Of a DNA stretch of 64,000 nucleotides, positions 50,774 to 58,768 are shown piece by piece. Source of the stretch: Clostridia bacterium. GTDB lineage: Bacteria > Bacillota > Clostridia > Lachnospirales > Lachnospiraceae. The stretch spans positions 1 to 64,000 of the forward strand of contig CAJTAT010000003.1 in NCBI GenBank assembly GCA_910574475.1, read 5' to 3'. The position numbers and the translations under genes are program-made. Each line of letters starts with the position of its first letter. The stretch's first letter is position 1. The notes under the pieces are model-generated. The model searched no databases, was not told the DNA's origin, and was given only the letters and a program-made list of their open reading frames with translations.

Positions 50774-51029
50774 TAGATCCCCGTGTGCCAGTAAGGCCGT
50801 AACGGAACTTAAATCAGTGAAGGCCTGGACAGGACACAGAACAATTTACAGACGCAAGTATTTGTGGCTGGAAATTCGTTCTAGATCCCCGTGTCCTGGT
50901 AAGGCCGTAACGGAACTTAAATCAGTGAAGGCCTGGACAGGGCACAGAACAATTTACAGACGCAAGTATTTGTGGCTGGAAATTCGTTCTAGATCCCCGT
51001 GTCCTGGTAAGGCCGTAACGGAACTTAAA
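50774..51029 (+). repeat. 108-bp structured tandem repeat, 2.4 copies
   Basis: Two full copies (50774-50881, 50882-50989; 104 of 108 bases identical) and a 40-bp partial third (50990-51029). Each holds an inverted repeat; in copy 2, GTGTCCTG (50891-50898) pairs with CAGGGCAC (50938-50945) and AGGCC (50902-50906) with GGCCT (50930-50934). A smaller hairpin around ACAATTTAC lies after it. The partial third copy ends four bases before AGGAGGT of the next gene. Confidence 0.95.
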
Positions 51030-51043
51030 ATAGGAGGTATAGT

Positions 51044-52450
51044 ATGTCAGAAAAAAAACCGGTAAGAATTACCGAAACTATATTGCGTGACGCACATCAG
51101 TCTCTGATTGCCACACGTATGAGCACAGATCAGATGCTTCCCATTGTGGAAAAGCTGGATCAGGTAGGCTATCACTCTCTGGAGTGTTGGGGCGGTGCTA
51201 CCTTTGATGCATCCTTGCGTTTTTTGCACGAAGATCCCTGGGAGAGATTGAGAAAGATCAAAGAAAAGGCAAAAAAGACCCCGTTGCAGATGCTGTTTCG
51301 TGGACAGAATATTCTGGGCTACCGTCCCTATGGTGATGATGTAGTAGAATATTTTGTACAGAAATCCATTGCCAATGGAATTGATATCATTCGTATTTTT
51401 GACTGTTTGAATGACCTGAGGAATCTGGAAACTGCAGTTAAGGCATCCAATAAAGAGGGAGGCCATGCACAGATTGCCCTTTCTTATACCCTGGGTGACG
51501 CCTATACTCTGGAATACTGGACGAATATTGCAAAGGAAATTGAGCAGATGGGAGCAAATTCTATCTGTATCAAGGATATGGCTGGATTGCTTCTGCCTTA
51601 TACGGCTACAGAGCTGGTGACAGCCTTGAAAGAGACTGTAAAGATCCCGATCCAGCTTCACACTCACTATACGTCTGGCGTGGCTTCTATGACATACCTG
51701 AAGGCTGTGGAAGCGGGAGTGGATGTCATCGACTGTGCTATGTCACCCTTTGCACTGGGTACTTCTCAGCCTGCAACAGAGGTTATGGTGGAGACCTTTA
51801 AAGGAACCCCCTATGACACTGGCTATGATCAGAATCTGCTGGCAGAGATTGCAGATTACTTCCGTCCTTACCGTGATGAGTGTCTGGACAGCGGCCTGCT
51901 CAATCCCAAGAATTTGGGTGTCAACATTAAGACTTTGCTGTATCAGGTTCCAGGTGGTATGTTGTCCAATCTGACTTCCCAGCTCAAGGATCTGGGGGCT
52001 GCTGATAAGTATTATGAAGTATTAGAGGAAGTTCCGCGTGTACGTAAAGACTTTGGAGAGTGTCCTCTTGTAACACCATCCTCTCAGATCGTTGGAAGCC
52101 AGGCTGTTATGAATGTTGTAGCTGGTGAGCGCTATAAGATGGTAACAAAGGAGACAAAGGATGTTCTGTCTGGAAAATATGGAAAGACTGTGAAGCCCTT
52201 TAATCCTGAAGTGCAGAAGAAGTGTATTGGCGATGCAGAGGTAATTACTTGCCGTCCGGCAGATCTCGTTCCTAATGAACTGGCTACACTGGAGGCGGAG
52301 ATGGCTCAGTACAAAGAACAGGATGAGGATGTATTGTCCTATGCACTGTTCCCACAGGTAGCTGTAGACTTCTTTAAGTACAGAGAAGCTCAGAAGACAA
52401 AAGTGGATGCTACTGTAGCTGATACCAAGAATGGAGCATATCCCGTATAG
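51044..52450 (+). CDS. oxaloacetate/pyruvate carboxyltransferase subunit (468 aa, OadA/PycB-like)
   Basis: TIM-barrel carboxyltransferase of the OadA/pyruvate carboxylase-B/5S transcarboxylase group. Motifs: ILRDAHQSLIATR (metal/substrate), CIKDMAGLL (carboxylated lysine) and HTHYTSGVA (metal histidines); a PYC_OADA-like domain (FGKTVKPFNPEVQ region) ends it. There is no C-terminal biotin domain, so it uses the separate carrier at 49210. Start ATG 51044 has AGGAGGT. Confidence 0.93.
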   Translation: MSEKKPVRITETILRDAHQSLIATRMSTDQMLPIVEKLDQVGYHSLECWGGATFDASLRFLHEDPWERLRKIKEKAKKTPLQMLFRGQNILGYRPYGDDVVEYFVQKSIANGIDIIRIFDCLNDLRNLETAVKASNKEGGHAQIALSYTLGDAYTLEYWTNIAKEIEQMGANSICIKDMAGLLLPYTATELVTALKETVKIPIQLHTHYTSGVASMTYLKAVEAGVDVIDCAMSPFALGTSQPATEVMVETFKGTPYDTGYDQNLLAEIADYFRPYRDECLDSGLLNPKNLGVNIKTLLYQVPGGMLSNLTSQLKDLGAADKYYEVLEEVPRVRKDFGECPLVTPSSQIVGSQAVMNVVAGERYKMVTKETKDVLSGKYGKTVKPFNPEVQKKCIGDAEVITCRPADLVPNELATLEAEMAQYKEQDEDVLSYALFPQVAVDFFKYREAQKTKVDATVADTKNGAYPV

Positions 52451-52472
52451 AGGATTGTGACGAAAAAGAAAA

Positions 52473-52519
52473 ACGCCAGATTTACATAACTATATTATGT
52501 AAATCTGGCGTAATTGTTT
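52473..52519. terminator. bidirectional terminator
   Basis: A 17-bp perfect stem (52473-52489 with 52495-52511) and 5-nt loop, then T's; it separates convergent genes. Confidence 0.9.
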
Positions 52520-52520
52520 T

Positions 52521-53612
52521 TTATACCCACTCTTCATCCAGGAACCGTAAAATCTCCACGGCCTTTGGTGGACATCCAGAAAGAGAATGTTCAAAGCAGG
52601 CGGTACAGGTTCCTACACCAATATTCCCATTCTGATTTCGATATCCCTGGCCAATACAGACAGGAGATAATCCTTTTTTTAATTTTCCCTCTTCATACAG
52701 GCGGTTCAGAGCATGGATCAGAGAACCGTAGCAGGCACTGCAGGCATCTTTCGGAGCCGTATAGTCAGAGAGTGCCCTTACCCGCCTGGTAAGAGGAGGA
52801 TGAGCAAGGCAGCGATCTTCATTCAGAAATATGAGATTGGCCTTTGATGTATCAGCCATACCTACACCAAGCTCTTCGGCCAAGCGTATGTAGCGAACGT
52901 CATCGACTGTGTATCCCAGACAATCGCAGACAAAGGCATCACAGAGGACAGGATCCTTACATCCCAGAATCCGGTTCATAGAGACAGGATTTCCCCCTTC
53001 TTCAAAATCTAAATCTCCACAGATATTATCTACCAATATAAAATCATTGCGAACCACAGTATTCAGGTGAGCAATGGGACGGTGGAGGCCCATAGTATGA
53101 AAGCGGCGCTTTTCCGAATTGGGGATGAGGCCTTTGTTGTTTTTCAGGGCACAGGTGATAGCAGTTTGGCAGTGCCCCTTGAGAACTGGCATATTGATGA
53201 TATAGTCTGCGTTTAGTGCCTGAGAGCATACTCGGATGTCCATGCCTTTGGCATCACATACCTGGCTGGAATCCTTTTGTAGATCGATCAACGGAACATT
53301 GTAGCGCTCTGAGATAGGAATGTAGCCAGCAGCGCGAAAGGCAGCGGAGGTTCGATCGCCAACCCACGAGCCTTCCATAATAGAAATGTTGAAAAAGTCA
53401 TGTTCCTGCAAATATTCAATCGTTCCCGCCAAAAGCTCTCCATGGGTGGTAGCACCAGAATCGGGGCTTTTGGATACGGCCAGATTGGGCTTCAGGGCGA
53501 TAGAGCGCTTTTTATCTCCGATTTCTGCCTCAAGATTGGCGGCAGTGAGAAGCACCTTTGTCATTTCTTTATAGTTCATTCCATGAATGAGATAAATATC
53601 ATTTTTATTCAC
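52521..53612 (-). CDS. DUF362-family protein with C-terminal cysteine cluster (363 aa)
   Basis: DUF362 proteins are often Fe-S proteins of unknown role. The main domain has KPNLAVSKSPDSGATTHGEL and NMPVLKGHCQTAITCALKN. The C-terminus holds cysteine pairs CSACYG and CTACFEHSLSGC, a possible Fe-S or zinc site. Start is GTG at 53612 with GGGGGAAA upstream. Confidence 0.8.
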   Translation of the reverse strand: MNKNDIYLIHGMNYKEMTKVLLTAANLEAEIGDKKRSIALKPNLAVSKSPDSGATTHGELLAGTIEYLQEHDFFNISIMEGSWVGDRTSAAFRAAGYIPISERYNVPLIDLQKDSSQVCDAKGMDIRVCSQALNADYIINMPVLKGHCQTAITCALKNNKGLIPNSEKRRFHTMGLHRPIAHLNTVVRNDFILVDNICGDLDFEEGGNPVSMNRILGCKDPVLCDAFVCDCLGYTVDDVRYIRLAEELGVGMADTSKANLIFLNEDRCLAHPPLTRRVRALSDYTAPKDACSACYGSLIHALNRLYEEGKLKKGLSPVCIGQGYRNQNGNIGVGTCTACFEHSLSGCPPKAVEILRFLDEEWV

Positions 53613-53698
53613 AGTGATTTCCCCCGTTTTTTTTTATTGTACTACTTTGTGCCAGAGCTTGGCAAGGAATAAGATACTGCTCAATCACATTTTCCCGG

Positions 53699-53727
53699 TT
53701 GTACAAAAGCAAGGAATATGTTAGACT
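53699..53727 (+). promoter_or_regulatory. possible promoter for the flavoprotein gene
   Basis: TTGTAC (53699-53704), 17-bp spacer, TAGACT (53722-53727). Confidence 0.4.
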
Positions 53728-53774
53728 AAGATAGCAGTTTGGGAATTTATAGTTTATCTCTGTGGAGTAAATAT

Positions 53775-55001
53775 ATGAGTAAGGTTCTGATTATCGGCGG
53801 CGGGGCATCCGGGATGATGGCATCGATTGTTGCCGTACAGCGGGGGCACGAAGTCCATATATTCGAAAAGAATGAAAAGCTTGGTAAAAAGTTATATATC
53901 ACAGGCAAAGGACGCTGTAACCTGACAAATGACTGTGATATGGATCTGCTGTTTGGCAGTGTCTGTACCAATACTAAGTTTTTATATAGTGCTTTTTATG
54001 GATTTACCAATCAAGACACAAAGGGATTCTTTGAAAAGGCGGGTGTTCCCCTTAAGACAGAACGGGGAGGGCGCGTCTTTCCCTTGTCGGATAAATCTGC
54101 GGATGTTCTCGATGGTTTAAAGGGTCTAATGAGGCGAGATGGCGTACAGATACATTTGAATACTCAGGTTGAGAAAGTGCTGGCCGGGGAAGGCCGGGCT
54201 TCGGGTATTATGCTGACAGATGGCCGTTGTATCCCAGGAGACGCAGTGATAGTGGCTACTGGCGGTGTCTCTTATCCCAGTACAGGCTCCACTGGGGATG
54301 GCTATCGTTTTGCAGAGAACTTGGGGCACACTGTGACAGAGAGGCTTCCAGCTCTTGTACCCTTTAATGTTCGGGAAGATTTTGTCAAAGAGCTCAAGGG
54401 ATTGTCTCTGAAAAATGTTGAAATTCATATTTTTCAGGGAGAGAAAGAAGTATATCAGGAATTTGGGGAAATGTTATTTACCCATTTTGGAGTCAGTGGA
54501 CCTTTAATTTTGACAGCCAGCAGTTATGTAGGAAAGCTGGCATCACGCCAGGAATTAAAGCTTACTATTGATTTGAAGCCAGCCCTTGACAGGGATAAGC
54601 TGGATCAGAGGATCTTAAGGGATTTTGAAGAGCACAGGAATAAAAGCTTCAAAAATGTGGTGAGTAAGCTCTTTCCCTCGAAACTGACGCCTGTTATGAT
54701 AAAACTTTGCGGAATTGACCCAGACAAAAAAGTGAATGTGATTTCCAAAGAGGAACGGCAGCGCCTTGTCTTTTTGATGAAACATTTGGAAATGACTATT
54801 ACAGGACTTCGGGATTTTAAAGAGGCAATTATCACTAAGGGCGGTGTATCTGTGAAAGAGATCAATCCTTCCACCATGGAATCTAAATTAGTACCAGATC
54901 TTTATTTCATCGGCGAGGTACTGGATCTGGATGCAGTTACGGGAGGATTTAATCTTCAGATTGCTTGGTCTACCGCTTATGCAGCCGGAAGTTCCCTTTG
55001 A
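53775..55001 (+). CDS. BaiN/YhiN-like FAD oxidoreductase (408 aa)
   Basis: HI0933-family flavoprotein: N-terminal FAD motif IIGGGASGMMASI, then GKGRCNLTN, and C-terminal GEVLDLDAVTGGFNLQIAW. Family members are described as aminoacetone-oxidase-like or BaiN-like; the reaction is not established. ATG 53775 has GTGGAG seven bases upstream. It is followed by cmk after about 50 bases with a small ACCCTT/AAGGGT hairpin. Confidence 0.85.
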   Translation: MSKVLIIGGGASGMMASIVAVQRGHEVHIFEKNEKLGKKLYITGKGRCNLTNDCDMDLLFGSVCTNTKFLYSAFYGFTNQDTKGFFEKAGVPLKTERGGRVFPLSDKSADVLDGLKGLMRRDGVQIHLNTQVEKVLAGEGRASGIMLTDGRCIPGDAVIVATGGVSYPSTGSTGDGYRFAENLGHTVTERLPALVPFNVREDFVKELKGLSLKNVEIHIFQGEKEVYQEFGEMLFTHFGVSGPLILTASSYVGKLASRQELKLTIDLKPALDRDKLDQRILRDFEEHRNKSFKNVVSKLFPSKLTPVMIKLCGIDPDKKVNVISKEERQRLVFLMKHLEMTITGLRDFKEAIITKGGVSVKEINPSTMESKLVPDLYFIGEVLDLDAVTGGFNLQIAWSTAYAAGSSL

Positions 55002-55054
55002 TACAAAAATGCTAACCCTTTCTAAAATAAGGGTAGAAGAAAAGGAGTATTCAT

Positions 55055-55729
55055 ATGAGCTACCAAATCGCAATTGATGGCCCTGCGGGAGCCGGAAAGA
55101 GTACCATTGCCAAAGAAATTGCCAAAAAACTAGGCTTTATCTATGTAGATACAGGAGCTATGTACCGGGCCATGGCTTTATACTTACTGCGCAGGGGAAT
55201 TTCTCCAGAAGAATCAGAAAAAATCAGTGCGGCCAGTCAGGAGGCCGACATTACCATCGCCTATCAAGAAGGGGTACAGCAAGTGTTGCTGGACAAAGAG
55301 AACGTAACTACTCTTTTGCGCACAGAAGAAGTGGGCAACATGGCTTCTGCCTCCTCTGTAAACCCAGACGTGCGCAAAAAACTGGTAGATCTCCAGAGAA
55401 TTCTGGCAAGCCGGGAAAATGTAGTCATGGACGGCCGGGATATCGGGACTTGTGTCCTTCCAGACGCCAACGTAAAAATTTACCTGACTGCATCCACCGC
55501 CTGCCGTGCCAAACGCCGCTATGACGAGCTGAAAGCCAAAGGCGAAACCTGTGATCTGGCCGACATAGAAGGAGACATCAAAGATCGGGATCATCGCGAT
55601 ATGACCAGAGAACATTCCCCTCTGCGTCAAGCCGAGGACGCTGTCCTTCTGGACTCCTCCAACCTAACCATCAAAGAAGTCACAGAAAAGATCCTGGCAT
55701 TAGTCAAAGCGGAGGCAGGGAAGAGATAG
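55055..55729 (+). CDS. cmk: cytidylate kinase
   Basis: Phosphorylates CMP and dCMP. P-loop GPAGAGKSTIAKEIAKK and VDTGAMYRAMAL at the N-terminus, DGRDIGTCVLPDA in the middle. 224 residues, normal. First of the cmk-ispH-rpsA set common in clostridia. Confidence 0.97.
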   Translation: MSYQIAIDGPAGAGKSTIAKEIAKKLGFIYVDTGAMYRAMALYLLRRGISPEESEKISAASQEADITIAYQEGVQQVLLDKENVTTLLRTEEVGNMASASSVNPDVRKKLVDLQRILASRENVVMDGRDIGTCVLPDANVKIYLTASTACRAKRRYDELKAKGETCDLADIEGDIKDRDHRDMTREHSPLRQAEDAVLLDSSNLTIKEVTEKILALVKAEAGKR

Positions 55730-55779
55730 GCGAACCTGTAGGCGTCCATTATAAAACAACTCATAAGGAAGGAATCCCT

Positions 55780-56631
55780 ATGGAAATCAAACTAGCCAAA
55801 ACCGCAGGCTTCTGTTTCGGTGTCCAAAGAGCTGTAGATACCGTCCATGAACAAATTAAATCAGGCCTAACCCCTATCTATACCTATGGCCCCATCGTTC
55901 ACAATGAGACTGTAGTCAAGGAGTTGGAAGAACAAGGCGTCTGTGTGCTGAACACAAAAGAAGAACTTGCCAGCCTGGAACAGGGAACCGTTATTATTCG
56001 TGCCCATGGCATAGGGAAAGAAATCTACGATCTTCTAGGAAAGAAAGGGATCAATCTGGTAGATGCTACCTGCCCTTTTGTTCGCAAAATTCACCGTATT
56101 GTGGAGCAGGAGGGGGCCAAAGGGCGACAAATTCTCATTATAGGAAATGCAAAGCATCCTGAGGTAGAAGGAATCCGCGGATGGTGCAGCGGACCCTCTT
56201 ATGTGGTAGAATCTGTTGAGGAAGCCCAGAATTTTACAATAAATTCCTCAGAAAAGCTTTGTATCGTATCACAAACGACATTTAATTACAATAAATTTAA
56301 AGATTTAGTTGAAATTATTTCGAAAAAGGGGTATGATATAATTGTTTTAAATACGATTTGCAGTGCGACGGAAGAGCGGCAGACAGAAGCAAAGGAAATT
56401 GCATCCCAGGTGGATGCAATGATTGTGGTCGGAGGGAGTCATAGTTCCAACACGCAAAAGTTATTTGAAATATGTAAAAAGGAATGTGAAAATACTTACT
56501 ATATACAGTCACTGGAGGATTTAGATTTGAAGACATCGCCATCCATTCGTTACGTAGGTATTACCGCAGGGGCTTCCACCCCAAATAAAATTATTGAGGA
56601 GGTTCAAAAACATGTCAGAGTTAAGTTTTGA
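55780..56631 (+). CDS. ispH: 4-hydroxy-3-methylbut-2-enyl diphosphate reductase
   Basis: Last step of the MEP isoprenoid pathway, a 4Fe-4S enzyme. The three cluster cysteines are in AGFCFGVQRAV, DATCPFVRKIH and NTICSATEERQ, with HPEVEG and the SHSSNT segment. 283 residues, complete. Its last 20 bases overlap rpsA. The stretch 56220-56400 is more A/T-rich than the rest and contains an internal promoter. Confidence 0.95.
   Translation: MEIKLAKTAGFCFGVQRAVDTVHEQIKSGLTPIYTYGPIVHNETVVKELEEQGVCVLNTKEELASLEQGTVIIRAHGIGKEIYDLLGKKGINLVDATCPFVRKIHRIVEQEGAKGRQILIIGNAKHPEVEGIRGWCSGPSYVVESVEEAQNFTINSSEKLCIVSQTTFNYNKFKDLVEIISKKGYDIIVLNTICSATEERQTEAKEIASQVDAMIVVGGSHSSNTQKLFEICKKECENTYYIQSLEDLDLKTSPSIRYVGITAGASTPNKIIEEVQKHVRVKF
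56309..56337 (+). promoter_or_regulatory. promoter inside ispH, upstream of rpsA
   Basis: TTGAAA (56309-56314), 17-bp spacer, TATGAT (56332-56337), about 270 bases before the rpsA start; located in the A/T-rich part of ispH. Confidence 0.6.
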
Positions 56632-57718
56632 ACAAATGCTTGAAGATTCTTTAAAAACAATACGGAATGGAGAGGTTGTCGAGGGCACAGTAATTGATGT
56701 CAAAGAAGATGAGATCATCTTAAATATAGGCTACAAATCTGATGGTATCCTTACAAAGAGTGAATACAGTAATACACCTGTTGATTTGACAACCTGTGTT
56801 TCTGTAGGAGACACTATGGAGGTAAAGGTTCTGAAGGTGAATGACGGAGAGGGACAAGTTCTCCTGACCTACAAGAGATTAGCTGCAGAGCGCGGCAGCA
56901 AGCGCCTGAAAGAAGCTTTTGAAAATGAGGAAGTGCTGACAGCAAAGGTAACACAGGTGCTGGACGGAGGCTTGAGTGTAGTAGTAGACGAGTCAAGAGT
57001 CTTTATCCCTGCAAGCCTTGTGTCTGACACGTATGAAAAGAACTTGGCTAAGTATAACGATCAGGAGATCAGCTTTGTGATCACAGAGTTTAATCCGAGA
57101 AGAGGCCGGATCATTGGCAATCGGAAGCAGTTGGTTCTTGCAGAGAAGGCTGAGCTTCAGAAAGCATTGTTTGAGAGAATTCAGGTTGGAGATGTAGTAG
57201 AGGGTGTCATTAAGAATGTGACAGATTTTGGCGCTTTCGTAGATCTGGGTGGAGCAGACGGACTCCTTCATATCTCTGAGATGTCATGGGGAAGAGTTGA
57301 GAATCCAAAGAAAGTTTTCAAGGTTGGAGAGAAGATTACTGTACTGATTAAAGATATCAAAGAGACTAAGATTGCCCTTAGTTTAAAATTTGAAGATCAG
57401 AATCCATGGCTGGATGCAGCAGATAAATATGCTGTAGGAAATATTGTATACGGAAGAGTGGCAAGAATGACCGACTTTGGCGCTTTTGTAGAGCTGGAGC
57501 CAGGTGTGGATGCCCTGTTGCATGTATCTCAGATTTCCAGAGAGCATGTGGAGAAGCCCATGGATGTTCTCACTATTGGTCAAGAGATCGAAGCTAAGGT
57601 TGTGGATTTCAATGAGGCAGATCGGAAGATTAGCCTGAGCATGAAAGCACTTCAGGCACCTGTAGAAGAGCCAGAAGATTTAGTAGATGATGAGATGGAT
57701 GCTGACGTAGAAGAATAG
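56612..57718 (+). CDS. rpsA: S1-domain RNA-binding protein (368 aa)
   Basis: Four S1 domains in tandem; the third and fourth are closest to consensus (VTDFGAFVDLGGADGLLHISE and MTDFGAFVELEPGVDALLHVS). With an acidic tail this is the short clostridial form of ribosomal protein S1. ATG 56612 has GAGGAGG (56597-56603) inside ispH, so it is translationally coupled; the upstream ATG 56594 has no such site. Confidence 0.92.
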   Translation: MSELSFEQMLEDSLKTIRNGEVVEGTVIDVKEDEIILNIGYKSDGILTKSEYSNTPVDLTTCVSVGDTMEVKVLKVNDGEGQVLLTYKRLAAERGSKRLKEAFENEEVLTAKVTQVLDGGLSVVVDESRVFIPASLVSDTYEKNLAKYNDQEISFVITEFNPRRGRIIGNRKQLVLAEKAELQKALFERIQVGDVVEGVIKNVTDFGAFVDLGGADGLLHISEMSWGRVENPKKVFKVGEKITVLIKDIKETKIALSLKFEDQNPWLDAADKYAVGNIVYGRVARMTDFGAFVELEPGVDALLHVSQISREHVEKPMDVLTIGQEIEAKVVDFNEADRKISLSMKALQAPVEEPEDLVDDEMDADVEE

Positions 57719-57790
57719 ATAGAGCAGAAGCTTATATATAAGCCAGCAATTTGGCCCGTTGTTACAAAGAAAATAGGATATCTTAGTGGA

Positions 57791-57826
57791 GAGGACAGGC
57801 ACTGGCGTGCGTGTCCTCATGTTTTT
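57791..57826 (+). terminator. terminator after rpsA
   Basis: GAGGACA (57791-57797) with TGTCCTC (57812-57818) and inner GCAC/GTGC, then T5. A 14-bp palindrome GCTTATATATAAGC lies at 57730-57743. Confidence 0.8.
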
Positions 57827-57858
57827 ATACACACGCGGATGCAAAGGAGAAAAACTCT

Positions 57859-58758
57859 ATGTGGGAGTTAAAAATTGCAGGAGAAGATCTCTATCACATC
57901 TCAAATTGGTTTTTTATTTATAGTTTTTTAGGATGGGTCTGGGAAAGCTGTTATGTATCAGTATTGGAAAAAAGGTTGGTGAACCGTGGATTTGTGGCAG
58001 GGCCCGTCTGTACGATTTACGGCTTTGGAGCTGTGATTGTGTATTTAATACTGAAGCCTGTCTCAGGTAATTTGCTTTTCCTTTATCTGGGTGGCGTCAT
58101 TGTCCCAACTATTTTGGAATATTTGACGGCAGTGCTGATGGAGCGTATTTTTCATACAAGCTGGTGGGATTACAGCAACAAAAAGTTTCAGTTCCAGGGC
58201 AGAATTTGTCTGGAAGCCTCTTTGGGCTGGGGAGCATTTTCCATCATTTTGTTTTATGTGTTCCAACCAGCGGTGGACAAAATTACAGCTCTTTACTCTG
58301 TAGTGACAGGAAAAATTTTGGTAAGCTTGGCAGTCGTCCTCTATGCTGTTGACTTTGGTATGTCTTTTATGAGCGCCATGCAGATTGGCGAAAGACTGCG
58401 GAATATGGATATTATTTGGGATGAATTTTGTGAATACATACAGTCAACAAAACTTTTCCAGAGCGCAGAGGAATTTAAGGAGCGTATGGAGTACTATAGG
58501 CAGTCTGATTATGGGCCAGAGTTAAAGCGACGTTTGGAAGCTCGGATTGATGCAAGAGTAGCTTTTAACTCAGAGCGGAAAGAAGAGATAAAGGCACAAC
58601 TTGGAGAGCGTATTGCAGGCTGGCATCAGCGCCATGAGCAGCTTAGAAGCTATGGAAATCTGTTTACACGTCGTACTCTTAATGCATATCCGCATTTAAA
58701 ATCCAGAGCGCAGGCGTTAAAAGCTCGGGAAAAAAAGAAAGCTGAAAAGTCAGAGTGA
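57859..58758 (+). CDS. CmpB/ABC-permease-like membrane protein (299 aa)
   Basis: ABC_trans_CmpB (PF06541-type) membrane protein: about five helices in residues 1-170 (FIYSFLGWVWESCYVSVL, GFGAVIVYLILKPV and others), then a long soluble helical tail (FQSAEEFKERMEYYRQSDYG). No ATPase is nearby, so the ABC name is only a family label. ATG 57859 has AAAGGAG nine bases upstream. rnfC starts ten bases after its stop, so it may be cotranscribed with the Rnf genes. Confidence 0.75.
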   Translation: MWELKIAGEDLYHISNWFFIYSFLGWVWESCYVSVLEKRLVNRGFVAGPVCTIYGFGAVIVYLILKPVSGNLLFLYLGGVIVPTILEYLTAVLMERIFHTSWWDYSNKKFQFQGRICLEASLGWGAFSIILFYVFQPAVDKITALYSVVTGKILVSLAVVLYAVDFGMSFMSAMQIGERLRNMDIIWDEFCEYIQSTKLFQSAEEFKERMEYYRQSDYGPELKRRLEARIDARVAFNSERKEEIKAQLGERIAGWHQRHEQLRSYGNLFTRRTLNAYPHLKSRAQALKAREKKKAEKSE

Positions 58759-58768
58759 GAGGAAGTAC

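Noticed and set aside
50774..51029. CRISPR array
   Set aside because: Copies are directly adjacent with no spacers and are too long; no cas genes.
50817..51065. 82-residue ORF in the 108-bp repeats
   Set aside because: The frame is open only because the repeat length is a multiple of three; the product is a repeat artefact and runs into the oadA-like start.
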